A stretch of 49,049 nt of DNA, taken from the NCBI GenBank assembly GCA_001874265.1, contig MPDD01000019.1:1-49049 (forward strand), given 5' to 3'. Source of the DNA: Bacteroidetes bacterium MedPE-SWsnd-G1. GTDB taxonomy: Bacteria > Bacteroidota > Bacteroidia > Flavobacteriales > Flavobacteriaceae. The notes below the pieces were generated by a model. That model did no database searches. It was given only the letters and a program-made list of their open reading frames with translations, and was not told the origin of the DNA. Position 1 is the first letter of the stretch. Each line of letters opens with the position of its first letter. This document shows, in pieces, positions 34,999-44,377 of the stretch. The position numbers and the translations under genes are program-made.

Positions 34999-35168
34999 TC
35001 TATACTAAAATTTTGAAGGACAAATATTCAATTATTCGTGAGGAAAACAAGAGGAATCTTAAAAATTATTCAAATTTGTTCAAGTTGTTAATTATTTAAC
35101 AATTCGATTGTATAAATGTGGATACGACATCTTGACAAAAGTTCATTATATTTACTAAAAAAAAGATT

Positions 35169-36917
35169 ATGCGAAAAATTACTTACTTCATTATTACTGC
35201 ATTATTAATTTCATGTAGTCAGAATTCTACAAAGAAAAATGAAAAATCTGAAAATCAATTGTCGAGTAAACCGAACATTCTATTACTTGTAGGTGATGAT
35301 ATAGGATTTGGAGATTTAGAAGCTTTTGGTTCGGAAATTCCAACACCAAATATGAATCGATTAGCCGAATCTGGGATTCGCTTTTCAAATTTTCATGCTT
35401 CACCGGTCTGTAGTGTAACGCGTTCAATGCTAATGACTGGTTGTAATAATATAGAAGTTGGATTGGGCTCCTTTGATTATTCCTTTTATCCTCCCACTAA
35501 AGGTGTTTCTGGTTACGAAGGGTATTTAACTAATAATGCTGTAACTATTGCACAACTTCTTAGGGATGCCGGTTATGAAACGTACAAGTCTGGAAAATGG
35601 CATTTAGGAGGTGAGGCAGCAGGAGGGGAAGGACCTCTTTCCTGGGGGTTTACTAAAGAGTTTGGAATACTTTCAGGTGGATCAAACCACTGGAACAATA
35701 TTGCAATGACTCCTGACTTTAGCGACCCAAATGGTTTAAATGTAAAAAGAGAAGAGCATTTTACTTTAAATGGTGAACATTTTGACAGGCCTGATGGTGT
35801 ATATTCTGGTGAATTGTACACCAATCATATGCTGAATTTCATCAAAGAGGGCCATTCTGAAAAGAAACCTTGGTTTGCTTATATGGCATTCACAACTGCG
35901 CACTTTCCAATACAAGCCCCTCCAGAATTAATAGATAAATACTATCAAAAGTACTTGGAGTTAGGTTTTGCAGGCTTGAAAAAATCGAGATATAAAAGTT
36001 TAAAATCGAAAGGACTTATTACTGAAACTGCTATAGAACCTGAATTTAACGATATTACACACAAATGGGAGAGTTTAACTGAAGATGAGCAAAAGATTCA
36101 AGCAAAAGTAATGGCAACTTATGCTGCCATGATTGAAGATCAAGATAATAGAACAGGTGAGATTCTAGATTACTTAAAAGAATCTGGACAATTAGATAAT
36201 ACATTAGTGATTTATGTTACTGATAATGGTCCTGAAGGATTTGAGGCAACACATCCAAGAACGGGTAATCCGGAAATGGCAAAGTGGATTGAAACACAAT
36301 TTGATCAAAGTTTTGAGGCAATAGGAACGGCAAATTCTGAACATACGATTGGAGTATCTTGGGCTGATGCTTCTACTGGAGGTTTACAGTGGTGGAAATG
36401 GTTTATTGGTGAAGGTGGAATTCGAGTTCCAATGATGATTGTGCCTCCCGGTGCTTTCAGCGAAAATTATAGTCAAGCAGGTCTAATATCTAATGCTGTT
36501 ATGTCAGTTAAAGATTTACCAATGACTATTTTGGATTATGCAGGTGTTTCTCATCCAGGCACTAAGTATAAGGACCGTGAAGTTATGAAGCCTTCGGGGA
36601 TTTCTGCAAGACCATTTTTAGAAGGTAAATCTGATTTAGTGAGATCTGAAGAACAATGGTATGCGTTTGAATTGTTTGGAAATGGCTATTTGATGAAAGG
36701 AGAATATAAAGTAATGAAAGTACGAGAAGGAATGTTTGGTGATGGTAAATGGCATCTCTTCAATGTAGTTTCAGATCCTTCAGAAATGAATCCATTAGAA
36801 AGTGATATGCCTGAATTGTTTGAGGAAATGAAAAATTTATATGCAGGTTACGCTAAAGAAAATAATATAATGGAAGTAGATGCGGCGTGGAATCCATTTA
36901 AAGCGGCAAGTGAATAA
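35169..36917 (+). CDS. Sulfatase lipoprotein with atypical CSVTR motif
   Basis: A 582-residue type I sulfatase, probably on the cell envelope (lipobox L-I-S-C, Cys16). The metal site V-G-D-D-I-G-F-G-D-L is at 41-50, and the catalytic motif is C-S-V-T-R-S-M-L-M-T-G (Cys81). Most sulfatases have C-x-P/A-x-R for conversion of Cys to formylglycine; here Val takes the third position. The G-K-W-H-L-G block, D-N-G-P-E-G and the length resemble Pseudomonas arylsulfatase PAS. The formylglycine-generating enzyme is not in the window. It is first of three plus-strand genes; the DUF302 gene starts 20 bases later. Confidence 0.9.
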   Translation: MRKITYFIITALLISCSQNSTKKNEKSENQLSSKPNILLLVGDDIGFGDLEAFGSEIPTPNMNRLAESGIRFSNFHASPVCSVTRSMLMTGCNNIEVGLGSFDYSFYPPTKGVSGYEGYLTNNAVTIAQLLRDAGYETYKSGKWHLGGEAAGGEGPLSWGFTKEFGILSGGSNHWNNIAMTPDFSDPNGLNVKREEHFTLNGEHFDRPDGVYSGELYTNHMLNFIKEGHSEKKPWFAYMAFTTAHFPIQAPPELIDKYYQKYLELGFAGLKKSRYKSLKSKGLITETAIEPEFNDITHKWESLTEDEQKIQAKVMATYAAMIEDQDNRTGEILDYLKESGQLDNTLVIYVTDNGPEGFEATHPRTGNPEMAKWIETQFDQSFEAIGTANSEHTIGVSWADASTGGLQWWKWFIGEGGIRVPMMIVPPGAFSENYSQAGLISNAVMSVKDLPMTILDYAGVSHPGTKYKDREVMKPSGISARPFLEGKSDLVRSEEQWYAFELFGNGYLMKGEYKVMKVREGMFGDGKWHLFNVVSDPSEMNPLESDMPELFEEMKNLYAGYAKENNIMEVDAAWNPFKAASE

Positions 36918-36937
36918 TTAATTGAATTCTTGATTTT

Positions 36938-37828
36938 ATGAAAAGAGTAGAACAAATTGGAATAGTTTTAGTATTTATTTTCTTTGTTGCGTGTAAGGAT
37001 AAGGTAAATAAAAAGGAAGAAATTTTATCTAACTCTTCCATTGTATCAAAAGTAGATGATGCAGTAAAAAAATTAAATTCTAATATTTCAAATAATATTG
37101 TTGTAAGTCTTGATCATCATAGAATGGCTTTAGAAGAAGGTGTGTATACGCCTCCTTCTGTTGCGCTAATATATTCAGATTCTAAAATAAATACAGACTT
37201 ACTAATGCATGGTCAACTTATAGGTATTGACCTTCCTTTTAAAGTTTTATGTTACACAGAACCTGATACAACAAAGGTTAGTATTGCTTATACTTCAGCA
37301 GATTTTATTGCAAAGAGACATGGGGTTTCAAATGAATTTTTGAATGCCTATAACGCGAACATATTGGAGGTTATTTCAGGGTTGTCAAATTATGAAATAT
37401 CAGAAAGTGATTTAAAATCAGTAGAAGTAGGTTTTGGCATTTTTAATATGAAGTCTGATTTTGATTTTGAAACCACAATTAATAATCTTAGAAATATAGT
37501 TTTGGCCCAATCTGATACAAAGTGGTTTGGCAATATAGATTTTCAGAAAGAAGCAAAAGTTTTGGAAGTAGAGTTAAATCCTACAACTTTATTACTTTTT
37601 GGAGGGCCTGCACCAGGAGGAAAAGCAATGATATCAACACCAAAAATTGGACTTGATGCCTTTTGTCAGAAATTATTGGTTTATGAAGATGATTCCGGAG
37701 AAGTAAATGTTGCTTTTAATGATATTGTAGATTTTGCAGAGTTATATTATGGAACCTCTACAAAACCTCAACAGTTGATAAATCAAAGATTAAAGATGAC
37801 ATTTTCAAAAGCTATTTCTAAAAAATAA
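36938..37828 (+). CDS. DUF302 (tandem) lipoprotein
   Basis: A 296-residue lipoprotein (lipobox F-V-A-C) with two DUF302-like units. The first (about 75-145) contains the region around H-G-Q-L-I-G-I-D-L-P-F-K-V and Y-T-S-A-D-F-I-A-K-R-H; the second (about 225-270) contains F-G-G-P-A-P-G-G-K and G-L-D-A-F-C-Q-K-L-L-V-Y-E-D. DUF302 proteins have no settled function. It sits 20 bases after the sulfatase and 10 bases before the DUF2391 gene, so all three are likely one transcript. Confidence 0.8.
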   Translation: MKRVEQIGIVLVFIFFVACKDKVNKKEEILSNSSIVSKVDDAVKKLNSNISNNIVVSLDHHRMALEEGVYTPPSVALIYSDSKINTDLLMHGQLIGIDLPFKVLCYTEPDTTKVSIAYTSADFIAKRHGVSNEFLNAYNANILEVISGLSNYEISESDLKSVEVGFGIFNMKSDFDFETTINNLRNIVLAQSDTKWFGNIDFQKEAKVLEVELNPTTLLLFGGPAPGGKAMISTPKIGLDAFCQKLLVYEDDSGEVNVAFNDIVDFAELYYGTSTKPQQLINQRLKMTFSKAISKK

Positions 37829-37838
37829 AGAAATAGTT

Positions 37839-38345
37839 ATGGAGCCAAAAGTTGAGATTAAAAAAACTACGATTAATAGGATAGGAGGTTACCTTCATAG
37901 AGTAGTTCCTATTGCAGATAAATCTGGTGACATTATTAGTTACGCCCTTAAGCCATTAATGCTTGAGTTTAAACCACGTGATATTATGCAAGTTGCGGTT
38001 GGTTGTACTATTTTAACTGTACCTGTAGCTTTAACTGAAGAGGCGTGGAACTTAGGTGAATTCTTACCAAATTTGAACATTGCATTGGTAGCTTTATTTT
38101 CAATCTTAATGATTTCGGTTTTTGTTTATTTTAATTTTTATAAGGTCACTTTAAAAGGCTACATTTCTGAATTTATCAAGAGAATTATTGGGACTTATTT
38201 AATTTCTTTGATAATATCAGGTGTGATACTTACGCTTCTTGAGAAATGCCCTTGGGGTATAGATAATGCCTTGGCAATAAGAAGAATTGTAATTGTAGCA
38301 TATCCTGCAGCCATGAGTGGTACTTTGAGTGATACGATAAAGTAA
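37839..38345 (+). CDS. DUF2391 family integral membrane protein
   Basis: A 168-residue membrane protein with about four helices and an N-terminal cytoplasmic region of about 45 residues. It resembles the DUF2391 family of putative integral membrane proteins: F-K-P-R-D-I-M-Q-V-A-V-G, then helices, then R-R-I-V-I-V-A-Y-P-A-A. No function is known. Last gene of the sulfatase operon; its stop is three bases from the stop of the opposing pepT. Confidence 0.78.
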   Translation: MEPKVEIKKTTINRIGGYLHRVVPIADKSGDIISYALKPLMLEFKPRDIMQVAVGCTILTVPVALTEEAWNLGEFLPNLNIALVALFSILMISVFVYFNFYKVTLKGYISEFIKRIIGTYLISLIISGVILTLLEKCPWGIDNALAIRRIVIVAYPAAMSGTLSDTIK

Positions 38346-38348
38346 TTT

Positions 38349-39581
38349 TTACTTGTATTTCTTTGCAGTTAATTCTGCAATCCTAACAATTACATTTGTT
38401 GCTTTAATTATAGATTCTACGGGAACATATTCATAACGTCCATGAAAATTATGGCCGCCAGCAAAAATATTAGGGCATGGTAGCCCCATATACGATAGTT
38501 GAGAGCCATCGGTACCTCCACGAATTGCTTTAATTAATGGCTTAATGTCTAATTCTTTCATTGCTTCTTCTGCAATATCTACAATATGCATAACAGGCTC
38601 TACCTTTTTACGCATGTTATAGTATTGGTCTTTGATTTCTATTTGAACCAATTCTTGACCTAAATGTTTGTTCAAGTCTTTGGCAACTTGTATAAATTGA
38701 TTCTTTCTGTTTTCAAACAATTCCATATCATGGTCTCGAATGATGTATTCTAAAGTGGTTTTTTCAACTTCACCTTGTATATCACATAAATGAAAAAAAC
38801 CTTCGTAACCAGTGGTCTCCTGTGGTATTTCATTCTGAGGCAAAGCAGCAATAAAATCTTTTGCTATAAGCATTGAATTGATCATTTTACCCTTGGCATA
38901 ACCTGGGTGTACAATTTTCCCGTTTATCGTAACTACTGCGCCAGCAGCATTGAAATTTTCATATTCCAATTCACCAACTTGGCTACCATCCATGGTATAA
39001 GCCCATTCAGCTCCAAATTTGGCAACATCAAATTTATGCGCCCCTTTTCCAACTTCTTCATCAGGAGTAAAACAAATTCTAATTTCTCCATGTTTTATTT
39101 CAGGATGCTGAATCAAATATTCCATTGCCGAAACAATTTCAGTAACACCTGCTTTGTCATCTGCACCCAATAGAGTAGTACCATCGGTAGTTATTAAAGT
39201 CTGCCCCTTATATAAAAGTAAGTCCTCAAAATAACTTGGTGATAAAACAATGTTTTCTTCAGCATTTAAAATAATATCCTTTCCATCATAATTTGGGTGG
39301 ATTTGTGGCTTTATATTGGTTCCAGTATAATCTGGACTCGTATCTATATGTGCAACAAAACCAATGGTAGGCACTTGGTGGTTTACATTACTTGGTAATG
39401 TTGCCATAATGTAACAGTTATCATCTAAGGTTATATCACTTAATCCTATCTGTTTTAATTCATCTACGAGCAAATGTGCTAAATCCCATTGCTTTTCAGT
39501 ACTGGGAAATGCTGGGTTATTGGGGTCAGATTGGGTATCTATTGTTACATAACTGATAAAACGATCTATGATGTGTTGCAT
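38349..39581 (-). CDS. pepT: Peptidase T (aminotripeptidase)
   Basis: A 410-residue cytoplasmic zinc tripeptidase of family M20B. Motifs: A-H-I-D-T-S-P-D (first metal His and catalytic Asp), L-G-A-D-D-K-A-G (bridging Asp), [10 protein letters not shown] (catalytic Glu pair), [10 protein letters not shown] and G-H-N-F-H-G-R-Y-E near the end. Length is that of E. coli PepT. It converges with the DUF2391 gene and has no close upstream partner on its strand (45 bases to the lipoprotein gene). Confidence 0.95.
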   Translation of the reverse strand: MQHIIDRFISYVTIDTQSDPNNPAFPSTEKQWDLAHLLVDELKQIGLSDITLDDNCYIMATLPSNVNHQVPTIGFVAHIDTSPDYTGTNIKPQIHPNYDGKDIILNAEENIVLSPSYFEDLLLYKGQTLITTDGTTLLGADDKAGVTEIVSAMEYLIQHPEIKHGEIRICFTPDEEVGKGAHKFDVAKFGAEWAYTMDGSQVGELEYENFNAAGAVVTINGKIVHPGYAKGKMINSMLIAKDFIAALPQNEIPQETTGYEGFFHLCDIQGEVEKTTLEYIIRDHDMELFENRKNQFIQVAKDLNKHLGQELVQIEIKDQYYNMRKKVEPVMHIVDIAEEAMKELDIKPLIKAIRGGTDGSQLSYMGLPCPNIFAGGHNFHGRYEYVPVESIIKATNVIVRIAELTAKKYK

Positions 39582-39625
39582 TTGAATGATAAATTTTGTC
39601 TGTAAAAGTAGGTATTGCTTGCTTT

Positions 39626-40177
39626 TTAATTAAGTTCAATGGTGTTAATTATTTCTAGTGCTTCACATAATCGCTCGTCAACCATTTCTTCACCGTAAAA
39701 TTCTGCTTTAACTTCTATGTATCCAAAAGTTTTATCTTGAATAAAATGCTGAAATTCATGTAAAACGTAGCCATTTTTAATTCCTTTGGATACTTGCCAA
39801 TAACTTGGTTTTTCCTTAAATATTTCCATATTAAATTTAAGAACATTTAAAGAGTTTGACTTATTGATTTCTTTTGAAAATTCTTTATCAATGTTAATGG
39901 CACTGTACTTATATGCAATATCTAAAATAAATGATTTTGTCAATTCCCTAATCGTATCGGCCGCAAAAATGGAAGATTGATAATCGTCATAATATCCTTT
40001 GTGTTTCCAAGTTTTAGGAATGTCTATCGAAAATTTATTCTTGAAATCTTTCTTTTCAATTGTACCTTGTAAGCTAGGAATTGTTTTACATGCCAATTCA
40101 TCCGCCAGAGAAAGACGTTTTGTACAGCTAGTTGAAAAAACTGAAACCAAAATAACAAGCAAAAGGAAGTTTTTCAT
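39626..40177 (-). CDS. Lipoprotein of unknown function
   Basis: A 183-residue lipoprotein (lipobox S-T-S-C). The mature part, with [11 protein letters not shown] and a C-terminal Y-I-E-V-K-A-E-F, looks like an alpha/beta domain of the PsbP/Mog1-like kind, but I cannot assign a family with confidence. It starts five bases after the YCF48-like gene, so the two form an operon. No function is proposed. Confidence 0.68.
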   Translation of the reverse strand: MKNFLLLVILVSVFSTSCTKRLSLADELACKTIPSLQGTIEKKDFKNKFSIDIPKTWKHKGYYDDYQSSIFAADTIRELTKSFILDIAYKYSAINIDKEFSKEINKSNSLNVLKFNMEIFKEKPSYWQVSKGIKNGYVLHEFQHFIQDKTFGYIEVKAEFYGEEMVDERLCEALEIINTIELN

Positions 40178-40182
40178 TTCTA

Positions 40183-41223
40183 TTACTTCAATTCTAGTTT
40201 ACCTATTTTCTCATGCCCAGATAACCAAGCCGTATTTTTATCTACAAATTGAATAGCATAATAACCATCAGAACTTACGTCTTTCCACGTTTGGCCGCCA
40301 TCATTAGAAAAAGAAACTCCTGTTTTACCGACGGCAATGACTTCGTTACCATGTGTTCCTGGAATATACTGCACACAGCTTTTATAATTAGGATTTATGC
40401 CATCAGCAACAAGCGTCCATGTTTTTCCACCATCTTCTGTTATAGCAACATTTGCCTTGTTTTCTTCTGGTTTGGAATAGTCTCCACCTATAACAATTCC
40501 ATTATTTTCATCATAAAAATCAACGGAATAAATTCCTTGAGGTCCATTGCCTTGGACAATTGGAGTGTCATAAATATTCCAAGTCTTTCCTAAGTCCTCC
40601 GATTTTAAAACTCTTGCTTTTTCTCCACCTGTTACAACCCAAATCGTATTGTTTACATAAGCAATATTGGTGTTGCTAGCAGCAAATGAAGCTTCACCTT
40701 CGCTCACTTGTGGTAAGACAGAGCAGTCAATTTTATTCCAATTATTACCTCCGTCTGTGGTCATAATGATAGAAGTACAGCCATCAATAGGGTCCCCAAT
40801 GGCAATCCCAACTTTGTCACTTACAAAAGTCATAGCGTCATAAAACACTTTTGGATGCTCTTCTTTATAGACTAAAGAAGTTGCTCCATTTTCGATTTTA
40901 TAAAGTAAAGCAGGATTTGCAACAGAAAATACAAAAAGACTTGTTTTTGTTTTTGCAATGCTCCTGAAATGTGGAATTATACTGTCTTGGTATTTTATAT
41001 TTATGAAATTCCATGTTTCTCCACCATCCTCTGTAAACCCTATATCACCTTTAGAACCCGCAAAAACAACTTCATGTTTACTTATGGGATGAATGGCTCG
41101 TATGCTAGTACTGTCCATTTTAATTTCATTAATAGAAATCGTATCAATTTCACGCGGAGAATATTCTTTTGCACAAGAAATAAGAATTGTAAAGCAAATA
41201 AATAAAGTAGTTAGTTTATGCAT
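40183..41223 (-). CDS. YCF48/BNR-repeat beta-propeller lipoprotein
   Basis: A 346-residue lipoprotein (lipobox L-I-S-C). It is built of repeated beta blades with Asp-box-like motifs such as E-D-G-G-E-T-W, T-D-G-G-N-N-W, S-E-D-L-G-K-T-W, T-E-D-G-G-K-T-W and S-N-D-G-G-Q-T-W. These mark sialidase-like/YCF48-type propellers, often annotated as photosystem II stability factor-like or oxidoreductase in flavobacteria. No photosynthetic role is implied. Probably a periplasmic scaffold or binding protein. First gene of an operon with the small lipoprotein. Confidence 0.82.
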   Translation of the reverse strand: MHKLTTLFICFTILISCAKEYSPREIDTISINEIKMDSTSIRAIHPISKHEVVFAGSKGDIGFTEDGGETWNFINIKYQDSIIPHFRSIAKTKTSLFVFSVANPALLYKIENGATSLVYKEEHPKVFYDAMTFVSDKVGIAIGDPIDGCTSIIMTTDGGNNWNKIDCSVLPQVSEGEASFAASNTNIAYVNNTIWVVTGGEKARVLKSEDLGKTWNIYDTPIVQGNGPQGIYSVDFYDENNGIVIGGDYSKPEENKANVAITEDGGKTWTLVADGINPNYKSCVQYIPGTHGNEVIAVGKTGVSFSNDGGQTWKDVSSDGYYAIQFVDKNTAWLSGHEKIGKLELK

Positions 41224-41313
41224 AGTTGAAATTTAAGCCACTAATTTAATTGTTTAGTTTTGTTAATGATGAATTTGTTTTATAAATTTAAAATAGTTTT
41301 TTAAAACATTTAA

Positions 41314-42237
41314 ATGGACGATAAAAAAGCATTAGTAATTTCAGGTGGAGGTAGTAAAGGAGCCTTTGCAGGAGGTGTAGCTGAGTATTTAATAAAACAT
41401 CAAAAAAAGAAGTATGATTTATTACTAGGTACCTCAACTGGAAGTTTAATGGTTGTTCATTTGGCGTTGGAAAAATTGGATGAATTAAAAGAAATCTATA
41501 CAAACGTTTCTCAGCGTACAATTTTTAGTAATTGCCCAATAACAGTAAAAAAAGTAAATGGAAATACAGTTGTAGGAATTAATCATTTAAATGTTATTTG
41601 GAATTTTATTAGAGGTAGGAAGACGTTTGGAGAAAGTAAAAATTTACGCAGGTTAATTCGACAAAAAATTACAAAAGAATATTTTGACGAAGTGAAGAAA
41701 TCGAGTAAAGATGCTGTTGTGACAGTTTCTAATATTTCTTCAAATTCAATTGAGTACAAATCGATTGAAGAAAACTCTTATGAAGACTTTAGAGATTGGA
41801 TTTGGGCTTCTTGTAATTATGTGCCTTTTATGAGTTTAATGCGTAAAAATGGATGTCATTACGCAGATGGTGGTTTTGGATGTCTTGTACCCATTAGAGA
41901 AGCTATTAAAAGAGGGGCTAAAGAAGTTGATGTTATTATTTTAGAAACAGAAATGACTGCAATGAATCGTATCCCTGCAAAAAGTCCTTTTTCGGTATTG
42001 ATGAATACGCATGATTTTATGATGGATCATGTAGAAAAACATAATATTACTATCGGTAAATTATATGCCAAACAACACGATGTAAAATTGAATTTATATT
42101 ATACGCCTACTGTATTAACCACAAACTCATTAGTTTTTGATAAAAAACTAATGAGTTTGTGGTGGGCTCAAGGATTCAATTATGCTAAAAACCAGCATAA
42201 TGAAATTATGAATGAATTAAAGATGGATTTAGAATAA
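41314..42237 (+). CDS. Patatin-like phospholipase
   Basis: A 307-residue patatin-family lipid acyl hydrolase. The oxyanion loop is G-G-G-S-K-G (11-16), the nucleophile elbow G-T-S-T-G (Ser41), and the catalytic Asp is in Y-A-D-G-G-F-G (Asp185). No signal peptide, so it is cytoplasmic or exported by another route. The 3-prime part contains a perfect 21-bp inverted repeat (42118-42163). The last nine bases overlap the end of the opposing S41 peptidase gene. Confidence 0.88.
   Translation: MDDKKALVISGGGSKGAFAGGVAEYLIKHQKKKYDLLLGTSTGSLMVVHLALEKLDELKEIYTNVSQRTIFSNCPITVKKVNGNTVVGINHLNVIWNFIRGRKTFGESKNLRRLIRQKITKEYFDEVKKSSKDAVVTVSNISSNSIEYKSIEENSYEDFRDWIWASCNYVPFMSLMRKNGCHYADGGFGCLVPIREAIKRGAKEVDVIILETEMTAMNRIPAKSPFSVLMNTHDFMMDHVEKHNITIGKLYAKQHDVKLNLYYTPTVLTTNSLVFDKKLMSLWWAQGFNYAKNQHNEIMNELKMDLE
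42118..42163. repeat. Perfect 21-bp inverted repeat inside the patatin gene
   Basis: Arms 42118-42138 and 42143-42163 are exact reverse complements with a 4-base loop (GATA). The element encodes T-T-N-S-L-V-F-D-K-K-L-M-S-L-W in the patatin frame. It lies 66 bases beyond the stop codon of the opposing S41 gene, where it could form a 3-prime-end hairpin of that transcript. No T-tract is present on either side. Confidence 0.9.
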
Positions 42238-43722
42238 TTCTAATTCAAAAATTGCTTTTGGCAATTCTCTTTCTTCTAGTATCATTATATTACCCATTGG
42301 TGATTCTTTTTTAGAATCTGTAAAATATTCAAGCGCATCTTCAAAATCCTCGTTCCATTTTGAAGGGCCAAGTTTAGTACTTGGATTTAATACCTCTAAA
42401 GCTTTTGCTAATAAAGGCTCATTAGGGTCGCCTAATGTTCCTAATGTACTTACACGTTCAGGTAATTCGTAATCTGGAATAAATCCAGTTTTATTATTGA
42501 ATCCAACACTGTTAACAGATTCTACAATTAGAGGTTGCATTGCCCAGGTGTGATTAGGATTGATTTCCTCTTTAGAAAAATTAGGTGAATCATACATTGT
42601 AATAGATCCCCATGTTTTACCAGATGTCGTTTCACCTATTAGCGTTACATCTATATAAGGACTCAATCCATTAATTATTAGTTCACTAGAAGATGCAGTA
42701 CTAGACGAAGAAAGTATAACTACTCTATCAAGATTTAGACTATTTATGGCTTCTCCAGATTCTAATGTATTGCTAAAATAATTTTTAAGATAATTTAATC
42801 CATACTCTTCAATGAAATAAGCGTTCAATTTGTCATTATATCTTCTCGAAAAGAAAACATCTCCCTCAAATTGACCTGTTATCATTGATGCAAGAGCTTT
42901 TGCTGACGTACTGTGCCCTCCACCATTGTAGCGTAAATCTAGAACCAAATCTTCAATACCTTCAGATTTTAACTGACCAAATGCATCATTTAACTCTACA
43001 TCAGAAATATTTAAAAACTGATTATACATGATATATCCGATTTTTTTTCCGTCATCATCAATTGTTTTTACAAGGTGAATTGGGTTCTCTGAGAATTCTT
43101 CTTTAGTTAAACTAATTAATTCACCAGTATCATTAAATGTACCATTATTATAAGTAGTTAACTCTAGAGTAAAAGATTCTGCGTCTAATAATAATAGTTG
43201 ATAGTTATTGATATTTAATTGTTGTCCATTAACTTTTTGAAATAAATCACCTCTTTTCATGCCTTTATCATAGGCGTCTGAATCTGGCATGACATATCGA
43301 ACAAACGCAATAAGATCATCACTAGTAGAATTTTTATAAGATAATCTCCAATCCATTCCGCTTGTTGTACTTATACCACCTTGCAATTGTTGATCTAATG
43401 CAACATAATCATCAACTATCCAAGAATATCTATCTTCAGCATGAAGAAGATCATCGAACAAATCATCTGGCCTTCCTGCATAAGGTTCTAAATAGGTGTT
43501 TAATTCACTTTGCGTAGCAAATTTATCATCTGCCAGGTCTGGCACGTCTTGCTGCCATAGGTAATAAAGATTTAAACCTTTCCATATAAAGTCCTGTATA
43601 TCTAAATTAACAACTTCTGGAGTTTCAATTATAGGTGGTACAGGAGGATCGTCATCACTACTACAGCTAATTATAAAGATTGATAGAATAAGTATTGAGA
43701 CGTAATATTGTATATTTTTCAT
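42229..43722 (-). CDS. S41 family peptidase, lipoprotein
   Basis: A 497-residue lipoprotein (lipobox I-I-S-C followed by S-S-D-D-D) related to C-terminal processing peptidases. An N-terminal helical region precedes a PDZ-like domain (A-Y-D-K-G-M-K-R-G-D-L-F) and the S41 catalytic core: L-V-L-D-L-R-Y-N-G-G-G and the nucleophile region S-S-S-S-T-A-S-S-S-E. The start at 43722 (MKNIQYYV) is chosen because the eleven extra residues of the 43755 frame would precede the signal peptide. It faces the patatin gene with a nine-base overlap and is divergent from the sigma-factor gene. Confidence 0.88.
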   Translation of the reverse strand: MKNIQYYVSILILSIFIISCSSDDDPPVPPIIETPEVVNLDIQDFIWKGLNLYYLWQQDVPDLADDKFATQSELNTYLEPYAGRPDDLFDDLLHAEDRYSWIVDDYVALDQQLQGGISTTSGMDWRLSYKNSTSDDLIAFVRYVMPDSDAYDKGMKRGDLFQKVNGQQLNINNYQLLLLDAESFTLELTTYNNGTFNDTGELISLTKEEFSENPIHLVKTIDDDGKKIGYIMYNQFLNISDVELNDAFGQLKSEGIEDLVLDLRYNGGGHSTSAKALASMITGQFEGDVFFSRRYNDKLNAYFIEEYGLNYLKNYFSNTLESGEAINSLNLDRVVILSSSSTASSSELIINGLSPYIDVTLIGETTSGKTWGSITMYDSPNFSKEEINPNHTWAMQPLIVESVNSVGFNNKTGFIPDYELPERVSTLGTLGDPNEPLLAKALEVLNPSTKLGPSKWNEDFEDALEYFTDSKKESPMGNIMILEERELPKAIFELELF

Positions 43723-43788
43723 ACCATTAGGGTTTTTAATATATTGGAGTCGCAAGTTAAGTAAAAAGTTTACAAATTTTAATTCCGA

Positions 43789-43814
43789 TGTAACAAAATA
43801 GATAATAGGTCGTC
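43789..43814 (+). promoter_or_regulatory. ECF-type promoter before the sigma factor gene
   Basis: TGTAAC (43789-43794), 16 bases, then CGTC (43811-43814), 47 bases before the sigma-factor ATG. The AAC-type -35 and CGT-type -10 at this spacing are typical of ECF promoters (for example Bacillus SigW and SigX) and unlike the housekeeping TAnnTTTG. It suggests that the sigma factor transcribes its own operon. Confidence 0.55.
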
Positions 43815-43861
43815 GTAATTATAAGAAAGCAAATAAAACTACTAACAAGACTAAACGAATA

Positions 43862-44377
43862 ATGAAACAAGCGGAGTTTTTAAACACTGTAATGCCTTTT
43901 AAAGATAAGGTTTTTAGACTAGCAAAAAGATTGCTTGTTTCTAGTGAAGAGGCTGAAGATGCAACACAAGAGTTGTTTTTGAAGTTATGGAGGAATAAAG
44001 AAAAAATAGGTTCTTATAAAAATGTTGAAGCGTTTGCAATGACCATGACAAAAAATTATTGTTTTGATCGATTAAAATCGAAACAGGCAACAAATTTGTC
44101 TTTGGTACATAGCAATTATAGAGAAAAAGGAACTTCTCTAGATCGAAAAACAGAGTTGCAAGACAGTGTTTCTATAGTGCATAAACTAATAGAGAATTTG
44201 CCAGACCAACAAAGAATGATCATTCAACTTAGAGATGTAGAACAATACGAATTTGAAGAAATAGGAAAAATGCTTGAGTTAAAGCCAACTGCGGTTAGGG
44301 TGGCTTTGTCTAGGGCAAGAAAAACAATAAGAGAACAATTGATAAAACAACACAATTATGGAATCAAACAAAATTGA
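43862..44377 (+). CDS. ECF-type RNA polymerase sigma factor
   Basis: A 171-residue sigma-70 family factor with only regions 2 and 4. Region 2 contains E-A-E-D-A-T-Q-E-L-F-L-K-L-W; region 4 contains L-P-D-Q-Q-R-M-I-I-Q-L-R-D-V-E and the helix-turn-helix Y-E-F-E-E-I-G-K-M-L. An ECF-like promoter precedes it. Its end overlaps the next gene by 20 bases, tying it to a probable anti-sigma protein. The two DUF4252 genes after that are presumably its regulon. Ends in TGA. Confidence 0.93.
   Translation: MKQAEFLNTVMPFKDKVFRLAKRLLVSSEEAEDATQELFLKLWRNKEKIGSYKNVEAFAMTMTKNYCFDRLKSKQATNLSLVHSNYREKGTSLDRKTELQDSVSIVHKLIENLPDQQRMIIQLRDVEQYEFEEIGKMLELKPTAVRVALSRARKTIREQLIKQHNYGIKQN

Noticed and set aside
35000-35168. 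Promoters in the lysA/sulfatase divergent gap
   Set aside because: TATATTTA (plus) and AATATTTG (minus) each miss the -7 consensus by one key base and lack a -33 partner at the right distance, so I do not list them.
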